NCBI GenBank assembly: GCA_025353525.1
Contig: JANXOO010001146.1
Span: forward strand, 1 to 5,508
Direction of reading: 5' to 3'
Source: Schlesneria sp.
GTDB lineage: Bacteria; Planctomycetota; Planctomycetia; Planctomycetales; Planctomycetaceae
DNA: 5,508 bases
The notes beneath the pieces are model-generated. The model did not search any database. It was not told the DNA's origin and saw only the letters and a program-made list of their open reading frames with translations. Position 1 is the first letter of the stretch, and each line of letters starts with the position of its first letter. Positions 1 through 5,508 of the stretch are shown here, one piece after another. Position numbers and translations under genes: made by a program.

Positions 1-1
1 T

Positions 2-97
2 CCCGAAGGACTGTTCGCCGTCCTGCAACGTATGACCGCCAAGAAACCCGAGGACAGGTATCAGACCCCGCAGGATTTGCTTGACGATCTGAATAAT
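2..97 (+). other. C-terminal end of Hanks-type Ser/Thr kinase catalytic domain
   Basis: The first 32 visible residues correspond to the last helices (alpha-H/alpha-I, subdomain XI) of a bacterial eukaryotic-like Ser/Thr kinase. The sequence L-x-x-V-L-x-R-M-x-A-K-x-P-x-D-R-Y-x-T, followed by a leucine-rich helix ending at LLDDL, is a standard closing signature in PknB-type and planctomycete kinases. The conserved Arg is encoded at about base 53-58. The rest of the domain (about 240 residues) should lie directly upstream of the window. Confidence 0.82.
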
Positions 98-3000
98 TCA
101 AAATTGACCAAAGCGGCGTTCTCGAATGAAATCTTCGATGACCTCAGCGACTACGATGTTGATGCCATCGATGGTTATGATAAAGACGCCGAAGTCGATA
201 ACGATGTCAAAACTCGTCCTCAGGGAAAAGCCCCGGATCGAAAGAGTCACCGTCGTGAACAGGATGAACGGGACGACCAGGACGACCCTCTTGATCGCAA
301 AATCCCCAGGAAAAACCGAAATCGAGGCACGACCGATTCCGATGCAGTGACCGGTAACGATTTGCCGGTCGATTTTGGTCGAAAAAGGCCTCGCTCGCGT
401 GTCAGTGATGACGAAGATGTCGACGGCGATGACGATACTCCTGTCCGCAAGCCTGTTCGCAGCGGATCTCGCCCCCCGATTGATGAGACTCACCAGCATT
501 ACGAGCAGGACGACAACGCGGGGAACGATGTCGACGACGAGGGCCCGTCTGAACCGACCCGGCGAAAAACCTCCGCTCGCAGCAGCGATGACGACGACGG
601 ATCGTCAACACGATCGACCCACCACAAGTCGAAAAACCGGGAGGCTGAGACGAGTCCTGCGGAAGACACGCAACCACTCACCACCCGCCGCAAGCCAGCC
701 TCGAAGTCGGATGACGACGACGATTCAAACCGTCCGGCAAGACGGTCAGGTTCGGCCGCTCGCGATGAAGATTCAGACGATTCGACACCATCAAAGCGCA
801 AGGGGTCGTCGTCAGGGTCCGGTGAGGGCACGTCACGGAGTTCGAAAAACGGGAAAAGTTCGTCCGGAAAGGAATCATCTGCCAAAGGCGGGGAAAAACA
901 TACACCAAAACCGCTGCCCCCCAAGCGACAGCCGGTCCCTCTGGCCGATGAGAAGCGTCAACAAAACATTCTGGAACCGCTGAAGTATGCCGCAATCGCT
1001 GCTGGCGTCATGGCGATAATTGGCGGTATTGGTTGGATGGTGATTTCGTGGAGCAGTCAAGTTCAGTCGGCAAACAATCCGTTTGATATCAAAAAGGGAT
1101 CGCCTCAACCTGACACAGTTGGTTCAGTAACCAACAACGCCGCCAAACCCGCCGATCCGAAATCGACTGATATTTCAGTCCACGTCGACGATCCTGCCAA
1201 ATCCGCTGCGACAGAACGTACGGCTCCAAACGAATACGACATCACAAAACTGCCCGCATGGGTCTCGACCGATGCTGCTGAACCGCGCGACGTGCCATTC
1301 ATCTCAGTGGGACCTGGTGCAACGACATCGACTCATTTTTCGAAACTTGACGACGGACTTAGGGAAGCCGACCGGGCCGGAGGAATTGTACGGCTAATCG
1401 GGAACGGCCCATTTCATTTGTCGAATATCAAACTTGGAAATGCAAAACGACTGGTGATCACTGCAGCAACGTCACAGGACCAGCCTCTGATTATTGTCGC
1501 ACCTGCAGAAGCCGGCGCTGCGAGCGGACTGACCGTTAATGGCGGAATTCTCGACCTGCGAGGACTCCACTTTGTGTACACGCGTTCCGCTGATCAAAAC
1601 CTTGCATCTTCTCCGATGATTTCGGTCGTCGACGGCCAACTGTTCGTCAGAAATTGTTCATTCACTGCGACGGGAACTGACAGTGCCACTGCAACGGCTG
1701 TGGCCTTTACGAGCAATCAGGATTCCCAGAACGTCCCCTCGATTGCGCCACAGGTATCTTTTGATCGGGTGACCGTTCGCGGGAACGGCCTGACAGGACT
1801 GCAACTCGCGAGGACAACTTCGGAGGTAGTGATTCAGGATTCGCTATTTGTGACCGGGACAGCTCCGGCAATCGATCTCTCGGGAAACCTGATCTCTGGC
1901 CTGGCCGATATGGTCGATTCCAAACCCCGCCGAACCGTCCGCGTCTTGCGCTCGACATTTTGCGCTCGCAAACAGGTCATTGAACTTTCTTCAGATAATT
2001 CAGCAAAGCCGCCGTCAACGTCAATCCTGTTTCAGGATTCAATTTGCTCAGCGGAAGGGTCAGGGAATACCACGGTACTTGTTTCTGCAAAACGCTGGCC
2101 CAGCGTGACGTCGACTTCGACAGGCTGGCTTACGAACCTTAACTGGACATCAAAATCATCGCTCTACATCGGATTCGAGCGGCTGCTCGACCTCGACAAG
2201 TCGTCGTTCAAAGTGGAAGGACCGGATGCATGGCAGCGTGTCTGGGGCAAAAAATTCGACCTGGCTCAATTCCAGTCAATCATTTGGCAAGAGTCGCTTT
2301 TTTCAGATCTCGGATCCGTGTTACCTCACGATTTTGAGACCGGCAAGCTGCCCTTCCGAGACCTGACAACTTCGAAGGGGACATTGCCCGGTTGCATAAC
2401 CAGTCAACTGGTTGTCCCTGGCGTGACGTCGCAACTTCGGCTTCAGGCAATGTCACGACGTCCCAAACTTCCGCCAGACCTCCCGAACTCCACAGACCCG
2501 AAACTGACGAGGAAGGTCAATCTGGCGAAAGAAGATCTCGGCGCGATCCTTAACAGAAACGACTGGCTGGACGGAACTGTTTTCGAAGTATCGGGAACGG
2601 GCTTACAAACGATGCTTCCGGCGAAAATCAAACAAAAATCGGTGCAAATTGTATTCAAATCCGGCGACGGAGCACCGCTGAAGCTTCAACCAAAACTCCA
2701 GAACGAATTTAAAGCGAACCCTGACACACCGGGACTGTTTACCGTTGAGAACGGCAAGCTCGAAATGCAGTCGGCGCTGATCGAGGCCAGCCAGTCCACC
2801 AGAGGATCTCCGCCCCCGTGGCTCATTCACTCTCGCAACAGTACCGTGATCCTTCGCGGTTGCCTGCTTGGCGGACCAGCCGCTCAGGAACTCGAATCGC
2901 ACCAGGGATTGATTGCCTGGTCGACAACGTCTGCGAAACCGCAAGCAACTGCTGTCGAGCCCGAGTATCTGGCGGTCAGCGACTCGTTATTGATGAGTTC

Positions 3001-3730
3001 CGGGACCGGGATCCAATTTCAAACGGCATCCGGTCGATTGTTTCTGCGTAATTGCATCGTGGCCATTCGCGGAAACGGAATCGACTTGCAGCCCTTCCGG
3101 ACAGATACCAGCCTGCTTCCGACCGTTGACCTGCAACACGTCACGTTTTCGACATCGAAAGCGGCAATTCGTGTCGAAGCAGCGACAGGCTCGGACGAGA
3201 TTGGTTCTCCGATGCGAATTTTCACAGATTTTTCAGCAATCGTTCAACCGATCGAAATCAAACCGGGGGATGCTGACCAGTCGACTGTGATCGACTGTGC
3301 CGGACCGGTCTTCGAGCAAAAGCAGGTCGAATGGTGGGGCCATTCCAACGGGTTTGCAAAAGAATTGAAATCGCTGATTCGACAGAGTGACACACCTCCG
3401 GTGACATCCGTCGAGCAATGGCACAAGATGTGGGGCGAGGCAAGCGATTTCCGGCTGTTGACGGGATCGAAAGGCGTCCAGCTTGGCGGCAGTTTGCCCA
3501 ACAAATGGACGAACATGAAAGCAACCTCGTTTTTGCTCAGCCCGAATTCGATTGGTGCGACCTGGGCGGACAACGGACGACCGGTCGGGGCCGACATTCG
3601 CGCGATCGAAGAAACCTTTCTCGCCAAAAAGGGAACGCCAGACATGAAATCAGGCTCGCCGTCCATACCGCCGAAACCAGGAATGGGCGCACAGACGCCA
3701 CCGAACACGAAAAAGAATATCGGATTTTGA
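2..3730 (+). CDS. Membrane Ser/Thr protein kinase (C-terminal part) with tandem beta-helix exterior region; 5' truncated
   Basis: The frame is open to the left edge (first full codon at base 2) and ends at TGA 3728-3730, leaving 1242 visible residues. The ATG at 32 is internal: the codons before it (PEGLFAVLQR) continue a kinase fold. Residues 1-32 match the end of a Hanks-type Ser/Thr kinase domain, with the subdomain XI pattern MTAKKPEDRYQTPQDLL, where the Arg of DRY is the conserved one. The ATP-binding and catalytic motifs lie upstream and cannot be judged. Next come a charged Ser/Arg/Asp linker, one transmembrane helix (visible residues 329-350), and about 890 residues rich in short beta strands of the form hhhR(N/D)(S/C)hh, typical of right-handed parallel beta-helices (pectate-lyase-like/DUF1565-like). 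The tail is Pro/Gly/Lys-rich. By family logic the kinase is cytoplasmic and the helix region extracytoplasmic, so it may sense or bind an external ligand and signal inward; that role is inferred. Kinase identity is well supported by this short tail plus the architecture; the ligand is unknown. Confidence 0.88.
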   Translation, partial: PEGLFAVLQRMTAKKPEDRYQTPQDLLDDLNNSKLTKAAFSNEIFDDLSDYDVDAIDGYDKDAEVDNDVKTRPQGKAPDRKSHRREQDERDDQDDPLDRKIPRKNRNRGTTDSDAVTGNDLPVDFGRKRPRSRVSDDEDVDGDDDTPVRKPVRSGSRPPIDETHQHYEQDDNAGNDVDDEGPSEPTRRKTSARSSDDDDGSSTRSTHHKSKNREAETSPAEDTQPLTTRRKPASKSDDDDDSNRPARRSGSAARDEDSDDSTPSKRKGSSSGSGEGTSRSSKNGKSSSGKESSAKGGEKHTPKPLPPKRQPVPLADEKRQQNILEPLKYAAIAAGVMAIIGGIGWMVISWSSQVQSANNPFDIKKGSPQPDTVGSVTNNAAKPADPKSTDISVHVDDPAKSAATERTAPNEYDITKLPAWVSTDAAEPRDVPFISVGPGATTSTHFSKLDDGLREADRAGGIVRLIGNGPFHLSNIKLGNAKRLVITAATSQDQPLIIVAPAEAGAASGLTVNGGILDLRGLHFVYTRSADQNLASSPMISVVDGQLFVRNCSFTATGTDSATATAVAFTSNQDSQNVPSIAPQVSFDRVTVRGNGLTGLQLARTTSEVVIQDSLFVTGTAPAIDLSGNLISGLADMVDSKPRRTVRVLRSTFCARKQVIELSSDNSAKPPSTSILFQDSICSAEGSGNTTVLVSAKRWPSVTSTSTGWLTNLNWTSKSSLYIGFERLLDLDKSSFKVEGPDAWQRVWGKKFDLAQFQSIIWQESLFSDLGSVLPHDFETGKLPFRDLTTSKGTLPGCITSQLVVPGVTSQLRLQAMSRRPKLPPDLPNSTDPKLTRKVNLAKEDLGAILNRNDWLDGTVFEVSGTGLQTMLPAKIKQKSVQIVFKSGDGAPLKLQPKLQNEFKANPDTPGLFTVENGKLEMQSALIEASQSTRGSPPPWLIHSRNSTVILRGCLLGGPAAQELESHQGLIAWSTTSAKPQATAVEPEYLAVSDSLLMSSGTGIQFQTASGRLFLRNCIVAIRGNGIDLQPFRTDTSLLPTVDLQHVTFSTSKAAIRVEAATGSDEIGSPMRIFTDFSAIVQPIEIKPGDADQSTVIDCAGPVFEQKQVEWWGHSNGFAKELKSLIRQSDTPPVTSVEQWHKMWGEASDFRLLTGSKGVQLGGSLPNKWTNMKATSFLLSPNSIGATWADNGRPVGADIRAIEETFLAKKGTPDMKSGSPSIPPKPGMGAQTPPNTKKNIGF
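128..960 (+). repeat. Low-complexity Arg/Ser/Asp linker with repeated basic-Ser-acidic modules
   Basis: Between the kinase tail and the membrane helix lie about 280 residues with almost no hydrophobic stretches, so the segment is probably disordered and cytoplasmic. It begins very acidic (DDLSDYDVDAIDGYD) and becomes Ser/Gly/Lys-rich near the membrane. Four degenerate modules repeat the order basic cluster, Ser, then acidic run: 380-436 (KRPRSRVSDDED), 560-598 (RRKTSARSSDDDD), 686-724 (RRKPASKSDDDDD) and 731-784 (RRSGSAARDEDSDD). The DNA shows runs of GAC/GAT codons at 587-598 and 710-724. A role as phosphoacceptor region or spacer is inference. The compositional bias produces several long but spurious open frames on both strands. 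Confidence 0.85.
986..1051 (+). other. Single transmembrane helix of the kinase
   Basis: Twenty-two consecutive uncharged residues (YAAIAAGVMAIIGG, then IGWMVISW) form the only strong hydrophobic segment in the visible protein. The segment before it is Lys/Arg-rich (PLPPKRQP, then DEKRQQ), and the one after it is polar with few positive charges. By the positive-inside rule this places the N-terminal kinase in the cytoplasm and the large C-terminal region outside. Small residues (A, G) dominate the first half, which would permit helix packing or dimerisation, as is often proposed for receptor kinases. Confidence 0.92.
1337..2265 (+). repeat. Exterior beta-helix module, copy 1
   Basis: This is the first of two diverged protein-level repeats. 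It opens with a strand-helix-strand lead-in (FSKLDDGLREADRAGG, then IVRLIGNGPFHLSN), a common opening of planctomycete beta-helix domains. Rungs with the pattern hydrophobic-x-hydrophobic-R/Q/D-N/D-S/C-x-hydrophobic follow at about 1541 (GGILDLRGLHF), 1640 (LFVRNCSF), 1754 (VSFDRVTV), 1826 (VVIQDSLF), 1937 (VRVLRSTFC) and 2024 (ILFQDSIC). It closes with an aromatic segment (TGWLTNLNWTSKSSLYIGF) and the motif WQRVWG at 2231-2248. Pectate-lyase catalytic residues are not evident, so a binding or structural role is more likely than an enzymatic one. Confidence 0.75.
2537..3457 (+). repeat. Exterior beta-helix module, copy 2
   Basis: This copy has nearly the same length as copy 1 (921 versus 929 bases) and the same order of landmarks: a lead-in (LGAILNRNDWLDGTVFEVSG), strands ending in TVENGKLEMQ (about 2741), rungs VILRGCLL (2846), LAVSDSLL (2969), LFLRNCIV (3038) and VDLQHVTF (3125), an aromatic stretch (VEWWGHSNGF), and the closing motif WHKMWG at 3419-3436. 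The positional match with copy 1 (VNGGILDLRG/VENGKLEMQS, FVRNCSF/ILRGCLL, WQRVWG/WHKMWG) indicates an old internal duplication. No nucleotide-level identity is obvious, so the event is not recent. Confidence 0.7.
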
Positions 3731-3832
3731 AATCAGGCTCCGGTTTTGAAAACGACCGGGTGAGCAGAGACTTCGGCACGTCTCGCGGTCGGGATACGGT
3801 TTCGTTCGAAAGATAGCGTTTCGGAAGATTGC
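3731..3832. other. Intergenic gap between kinase and serine hydrolase genes
   Basis: The 102-base spacer has no open frame of its own and no clear promoter. An imperfect dyad at 3740-3759 (CCGG-TTTT-GA-AAAC-GA-CCGG) is not followed by a T run, so I do not call it a terminator. Cotranscription of the two genes remains possible. Confidence 0.5.
3823..3827 (+). promoter_or_regulatory. Ribosome binding site GGAAG for the serine hydrolase
   Basis: GGAAG sits five bases before the ATG at 3833. The upstream frame has no stop codon just before this ATG, so the Shine-Dalgarno-like match is what decides this start. Confidence 0.6.
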
Positions 3833-5005
3833 ATGAACCAGGTTTCTCGAACCCTTCACCACGGACGGTGGCAATCAGTTGTTGATTTGGCGACAGATCT
3901 GTGCGCGATGCACCAGCCGTTCACCACAAAAGATGCGGCAGACGGAAAACTGGTCCCTCGATTGCCGTGTGTTGCGATTGTGACCGGAACAGAAGTCAGC
4001 ACTGCAGGACGGCTCCACATCGGGCGGCAGCAGCACTTCAGCATGGCCCCGCTCTGCGACGACGCTATCTTTCTTGTCGCATCAATTACCAAGCCGGTTG
4101 TGGCAATGGCCGCGCTGCTGCTGGTCGAGCGAGGCCAATTGACGCTCGCCGACCGGGTTTCAGAATACATTCCTGAATTCGGTCGTGAAGGAAAGTACGG
4201 GATCGACGTACGGCACCTGCTGACACACACGTCAGGGCTGCCCGATATGCTTCCGGATAATCTCGAACTGAGACAATCCCTCGCATCGCTTGAACAATTC
4301 GTGATGCGGGTTTGTGATGAACCGTTAGCGTTTCCGCCTGGTCGGGGCGTTCAATACCAAAGCATGGGATTTGCTGTGCTGGGTGAAATCATCGCCCGGA
4401 TTTCCGGAAAGTCGTGTGCCCAATTTGTTCGTGACGAGTTTTTCCATCCGCTCGGCATGCGTGATACCGCACTGGGGGCACCTGACGACTGGTTCGACGG
4501 GCAGGCAGCCAAGGCGATAAAAATTCCGGATGCGATCGTCCCCGAAGCGCATGCAAGCGGCATCGACTGGAATTGGAACAGTCGCTATTGGCGGCAACTC
4601 GGTGCTCCCTGGGGTGGCCTGTTGACCTCGGCCGCAGACCTCGCCACGTTCGCTCAGACCATGTTGCGACGGGGAACGACGCTCGATGGTCATCGTGTTT
4701 TGTCTCCTGCGACGGTCGACGCTGCGACCCGAAATCAGCTTGAATTCATGCGCGATGTTCCGGACGAAGAACGTCGATGTCGGCCATGGGGTCTTGGTTG
4801 GCGATTGAATTGGCCGGCACATAGCGCCAATTTTGGAGACCTGCTCGGTAAACGAACTTATGGACATTGGGGAGCCACCGGAACGGTGCTGTGGATCGAT
4901 CCCGACGCCGGTACATTCGCGCTGGTCCTTACCACCCTGCCCCAGGAGCCTTCGGGAAAATATCTGGCGCGGCTGTCAAACGCTGTCGCCGCAGCGTGGG
5001 AATAA
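3833..5005 (+). CDS. Serine hydrolase, beta-lactamase family (class C / esterase family VIII fold)
   Basis: A complete 390-residue protein, ATG 3833 to TAA 5003-5005, close to the usual size for the Pfam Beta-lactamase (PF00144) family. The nucleophile motif SxxK is S84-I-T-K87 in VASITKPVVAMAALLLVERG. The second motif is Y175-Q-S177 in PPGRGVQYQSMGFAVLGE, with Tyr as the expected general base and Ser where class C lactamases have Asn. The third motif is H345-W-G347 in YGHWGATGTVLWIDP, replacing the KTG of true AmpC enzymes. The family landmarks LLTHTSGLPD (129-138) and HPLGMRDT (205-212) are also present. HxG and YxS are common in esterases, D-aminopeptidase-like proteins and uncharacterised planctomycete hydrolases, so the reaction is hydrolysis of an ester or amide through an acyl-serine, with unknown substrate. 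No signal peptide or membrane helix is visible, which suggests a cytoplasmic location or an unconventional N terminus. It lies 102 bases after the kinase gene on the same strand. Antibiotic resistance should not be assumed. Confidence 0.92.
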   Translation: MNQVSRTLHHGRWQSVVDLATDLCAMHQPFTTKDAADGKLVPRLPCVAIVTGTEVSTAGRLHIGRQQHFSMAPLCDDAIFLVASITKPVVAMAALLLVERGQLTLADRVSEYIPEFGREGKYGIDVRHLLTHTSGLPDMLPDNLELRQSLASLEQFVMRVCDEPLAFPPGRGVQYQSMGFAVLGEIIARISGKSCAQFVRDEFFHPLGMRDTALGAPDDWFDGQAAKAIKIPDAIVPEAHASGIDWNWNSRYWRQLGAPWGGLLTSAADLATFAQTMLRRGTTLDGHRVLSPATVDAATRNQLEFMRDVPDEERRCRPWGLGWRLNWPAHSANFGDLLGKRTYGHWGATGTVLWIDPDAGTFALVLTTLPQEPSGKYLARLSNAVAAAWE

Positions 5006-5101
5006 CCCTGACTGGCTCCATCGTTGCGCCCGCAGACTTTGTCGGATGCAGATGAAAACCCGGCACATCTCAAAGGTTCCCGCAGCCAACAATTGAATTG
5101 A

Positions 5102-5130
5102 TTGACTTCAAGAAGTCGCAACGGTAGTCT
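5102..5130 (+). promoter_or_regulatory. Possible promoter with overlapping palindromic operator
   Basis: TTGACT (5102-5107) matches five of six bases of a sigma-70 -35 box. Seventeen bases later TAGTCT (5125-5130) is only a weak -10 (three of six). The perfect dyad GACTTC-AA-GAAGTC (5104-5117) overlaps the -35 box. Its two-base spacer is too short for an RNA hairpin, so if it functions it would be a dimeric repressor or activator site. Planctomycete promoters are poorly defined, so this is a weak call. Confidence 0.25.
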
Positions 5131-5217
5131 GGCGCGGGACATTGTGTTGCGTTTTAACAAGAACCAGCATCACACTCGTCCACTAACGTCAGAGACATCG
5201 GTCCCCAATCCTTGATT

Positions 5218-5225
5218 GAGAAGGG
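5218..5225 (+). promoter_or_regulatory. Ribosome binding site GAGAAGGG for the PAS gene
   Basis: A purine-rich Shine-Dalgarno match ends six bases before ATG 5232. An in-frame TGA at 5217-5219, just upstream of or within this site, rules out any earlier start, so both signals fix the start at 5232. Confidence 0.75.
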
Positions 5226-5231
5226 CCCACC

Positions 5232-5508
5232 ATGATCGGCCGGGAAGAACTCGTCAGGGATTGGACAACCGGGCAACTGAAAGGCAACGCGACGGCCCGC
5301 GATCCGGAACACCGGATGGCCGACGAGTCGCCCGAAAATTTCTTTTCCTTGTCAGTGGACCTGTTGTGCATCGCCAGCATTCAGGGATTTTTCCTGCGAC
5401 TTAACCCCAACTTTTCCAGTCTTCTGGGTTACACTGAACAGGAATTATTGTCGCGACCGTTTCTCGAACTGGTCCATGCTGACGACGTGGCGGCGACCGA
5501 GGCAGCGA
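5232..5508 (+). CDS. PAS-domain sensor protein, probably a sensor kinase (N-terminal part; 3' truncated)
   Basis: The frame starts at ATG 5232 and remains open to the window end, giving 92 residues. Residues 1-34 are polar and charged with no signal peptide or membrane helix, so the start of the protein is probably cytoplasmic. From about residue 37 it matches the beginning of a PAS domain: FFSLSVDLLCIASIQGFFLR, then LNPNFSSLLGYTEQELLSR and PFLELVHADDVAATEAA. The LGY-T-x-x-E-L motif and the V/IHxDD motif are diagnostic of this fold. This subtype (SxDLLCIA...FxRLNPxF...LGY...PFLELVHxDD) is most often found in soluble histidine kinases and hybrid kinases, with a His-kinase module following one or more PAS domains. 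The output domain lies outside the window, so a diguanylate cyclase or Ser/Thr kinase output is not excluded. The in-frame stop at 5217-5219 and a good ribosome binding site support the start. Confidence 0.85.
   Translation, partial: MIGREELVRDWTTGQLKGNATARDPEHRMADESPENFFSLSVDLLCIASIQGFFLRLNPNFSSLLGYTEQELLSRPFLELVHADDVAATEAA

Larger units (their letters stand above)
5006..5231. other. Intergenic region before the PAS gene
   Basis: This 226-base region has no credible gene; the short open frames crossing it run out of the hydrolase gene in other frames. No GC-rich stem followed by a T run is visible after 5005. AT-rich sequence begins near 5090, with a small dyad at 5104-5117 inside a possible promoter, and the region ends in a strong ribosome binding site. 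It probably holds the promoter of the PAS gene. Confidence 0.5.

Noticed and set aside
583..727. GATGACGACGAC runs as a microsatellite, VNTR or CRISPR-like array.
   Set aside because: They are short runs of Asp codons in frame within a low-complexity coding segment; there are no regular spacers or repeat units.
375..983. A 202-residue open frame on the + strand overlapping the kinase linker, plus minus-strand frames at 499-924 and 678-995.
   Set aside because: All lie inside the GAC/CGN/TCN-rich linker, whose codon bias removes stops in other frames. Their products are Arg/Thr- or Ser-rich with no domain, and the kinase frame runs uninterrupted through them.
1337..2265. Active pectate lyase or other polysaccharide lyase domain.
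   Set aside because: Beta-helix rungs are present, but no recognisable calcium-binding Asp cluster or catalytic Arg/Lys motif of these lyases is visible.
3740..3759. Dyad CCGGTTTTGAAAACGACCGG as a possible terminator after the kinase gene.
   Set aside because: The arms are interrupted, the stem would be weak, and no T run follows.
3418..3816. A 132-residue + strand frame overlapping the kinase 3' end and running into the gap.
   Set aside because: Composition is Arg-rich and featureless, and no ribosome binding site precedes it; most of it is a shadow of the kinase C terminus.
4325..4867. A 180-residue minus-strand frame within the serine hydrolase gene.
   Set aside because: It is antisense to conserved catalytic-domain sequence, and its translation resembles no family.
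3833..5005. Antibiotic-resistance beta-lactamase (ampC).
   Set aside because: The third motif is HWG rather than KTG, the second is YQS rather than YxN, and no export signal is visible; resistance is not supported.

Overview
The window looks like chromosomal DNA from a planctomycete (Planctomycetota, probably order Planctomycetales). The main reason is the first protein: the tail of a Hanks-type Ser/Thr kinase fused through a long charged low-complexity linker and one membrane helix to a very large beta-helix-type exterior region. That architecture, with loosely packed co-directional genes and moderate GC, is typical of the group. The genus cannot be fixed from this sequence.

Layout: three genes, all on the + strand, fill nearly the whole window. 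(1) Bases 2-3730 are the 3' part of a giant membrane Ser/Thr kinase; its catalytic core lies upstream of the window. Visible parts are the last helices of the kinase fold (about 2-97), a roughly 280-residue Arg/Ser/Asp linker (about 128-960), a 22-residue transmembrane helix (986-1051) and about 890 residues beyond it. The outer part holds two tandem, diverged copies of a parallel beta-helix module (about 1337-2265 and 2537-3457). (2) After a 102-base gap, 3833-5005 encode a complete 390-residue serine hydrolase of the beta-lactamase/class C/esterase family VIII fold. (3) After a 226-base gap, 5232-5508 are the 5' end of a PAS-domain sensor protein, probably a sensor kinase, cut by the window edge.

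How they work together: genes 1 and 3 are both signalling proteins, but nothing in the sequence shows that the three act in one pathway. The gaps are larger than in a tight operon, and the PAS gene has its own strong ribosome binding site and a possible operator/promoter in front of it. I found no RNA gene, mobile element, CRISPR array or convincing terminator. The most unusual content is in gene 1: the duplicated exterior module, including its WxxxWG closing motif, and the repeated basic-Ser-acidic modules in the cytoplasmic linker.
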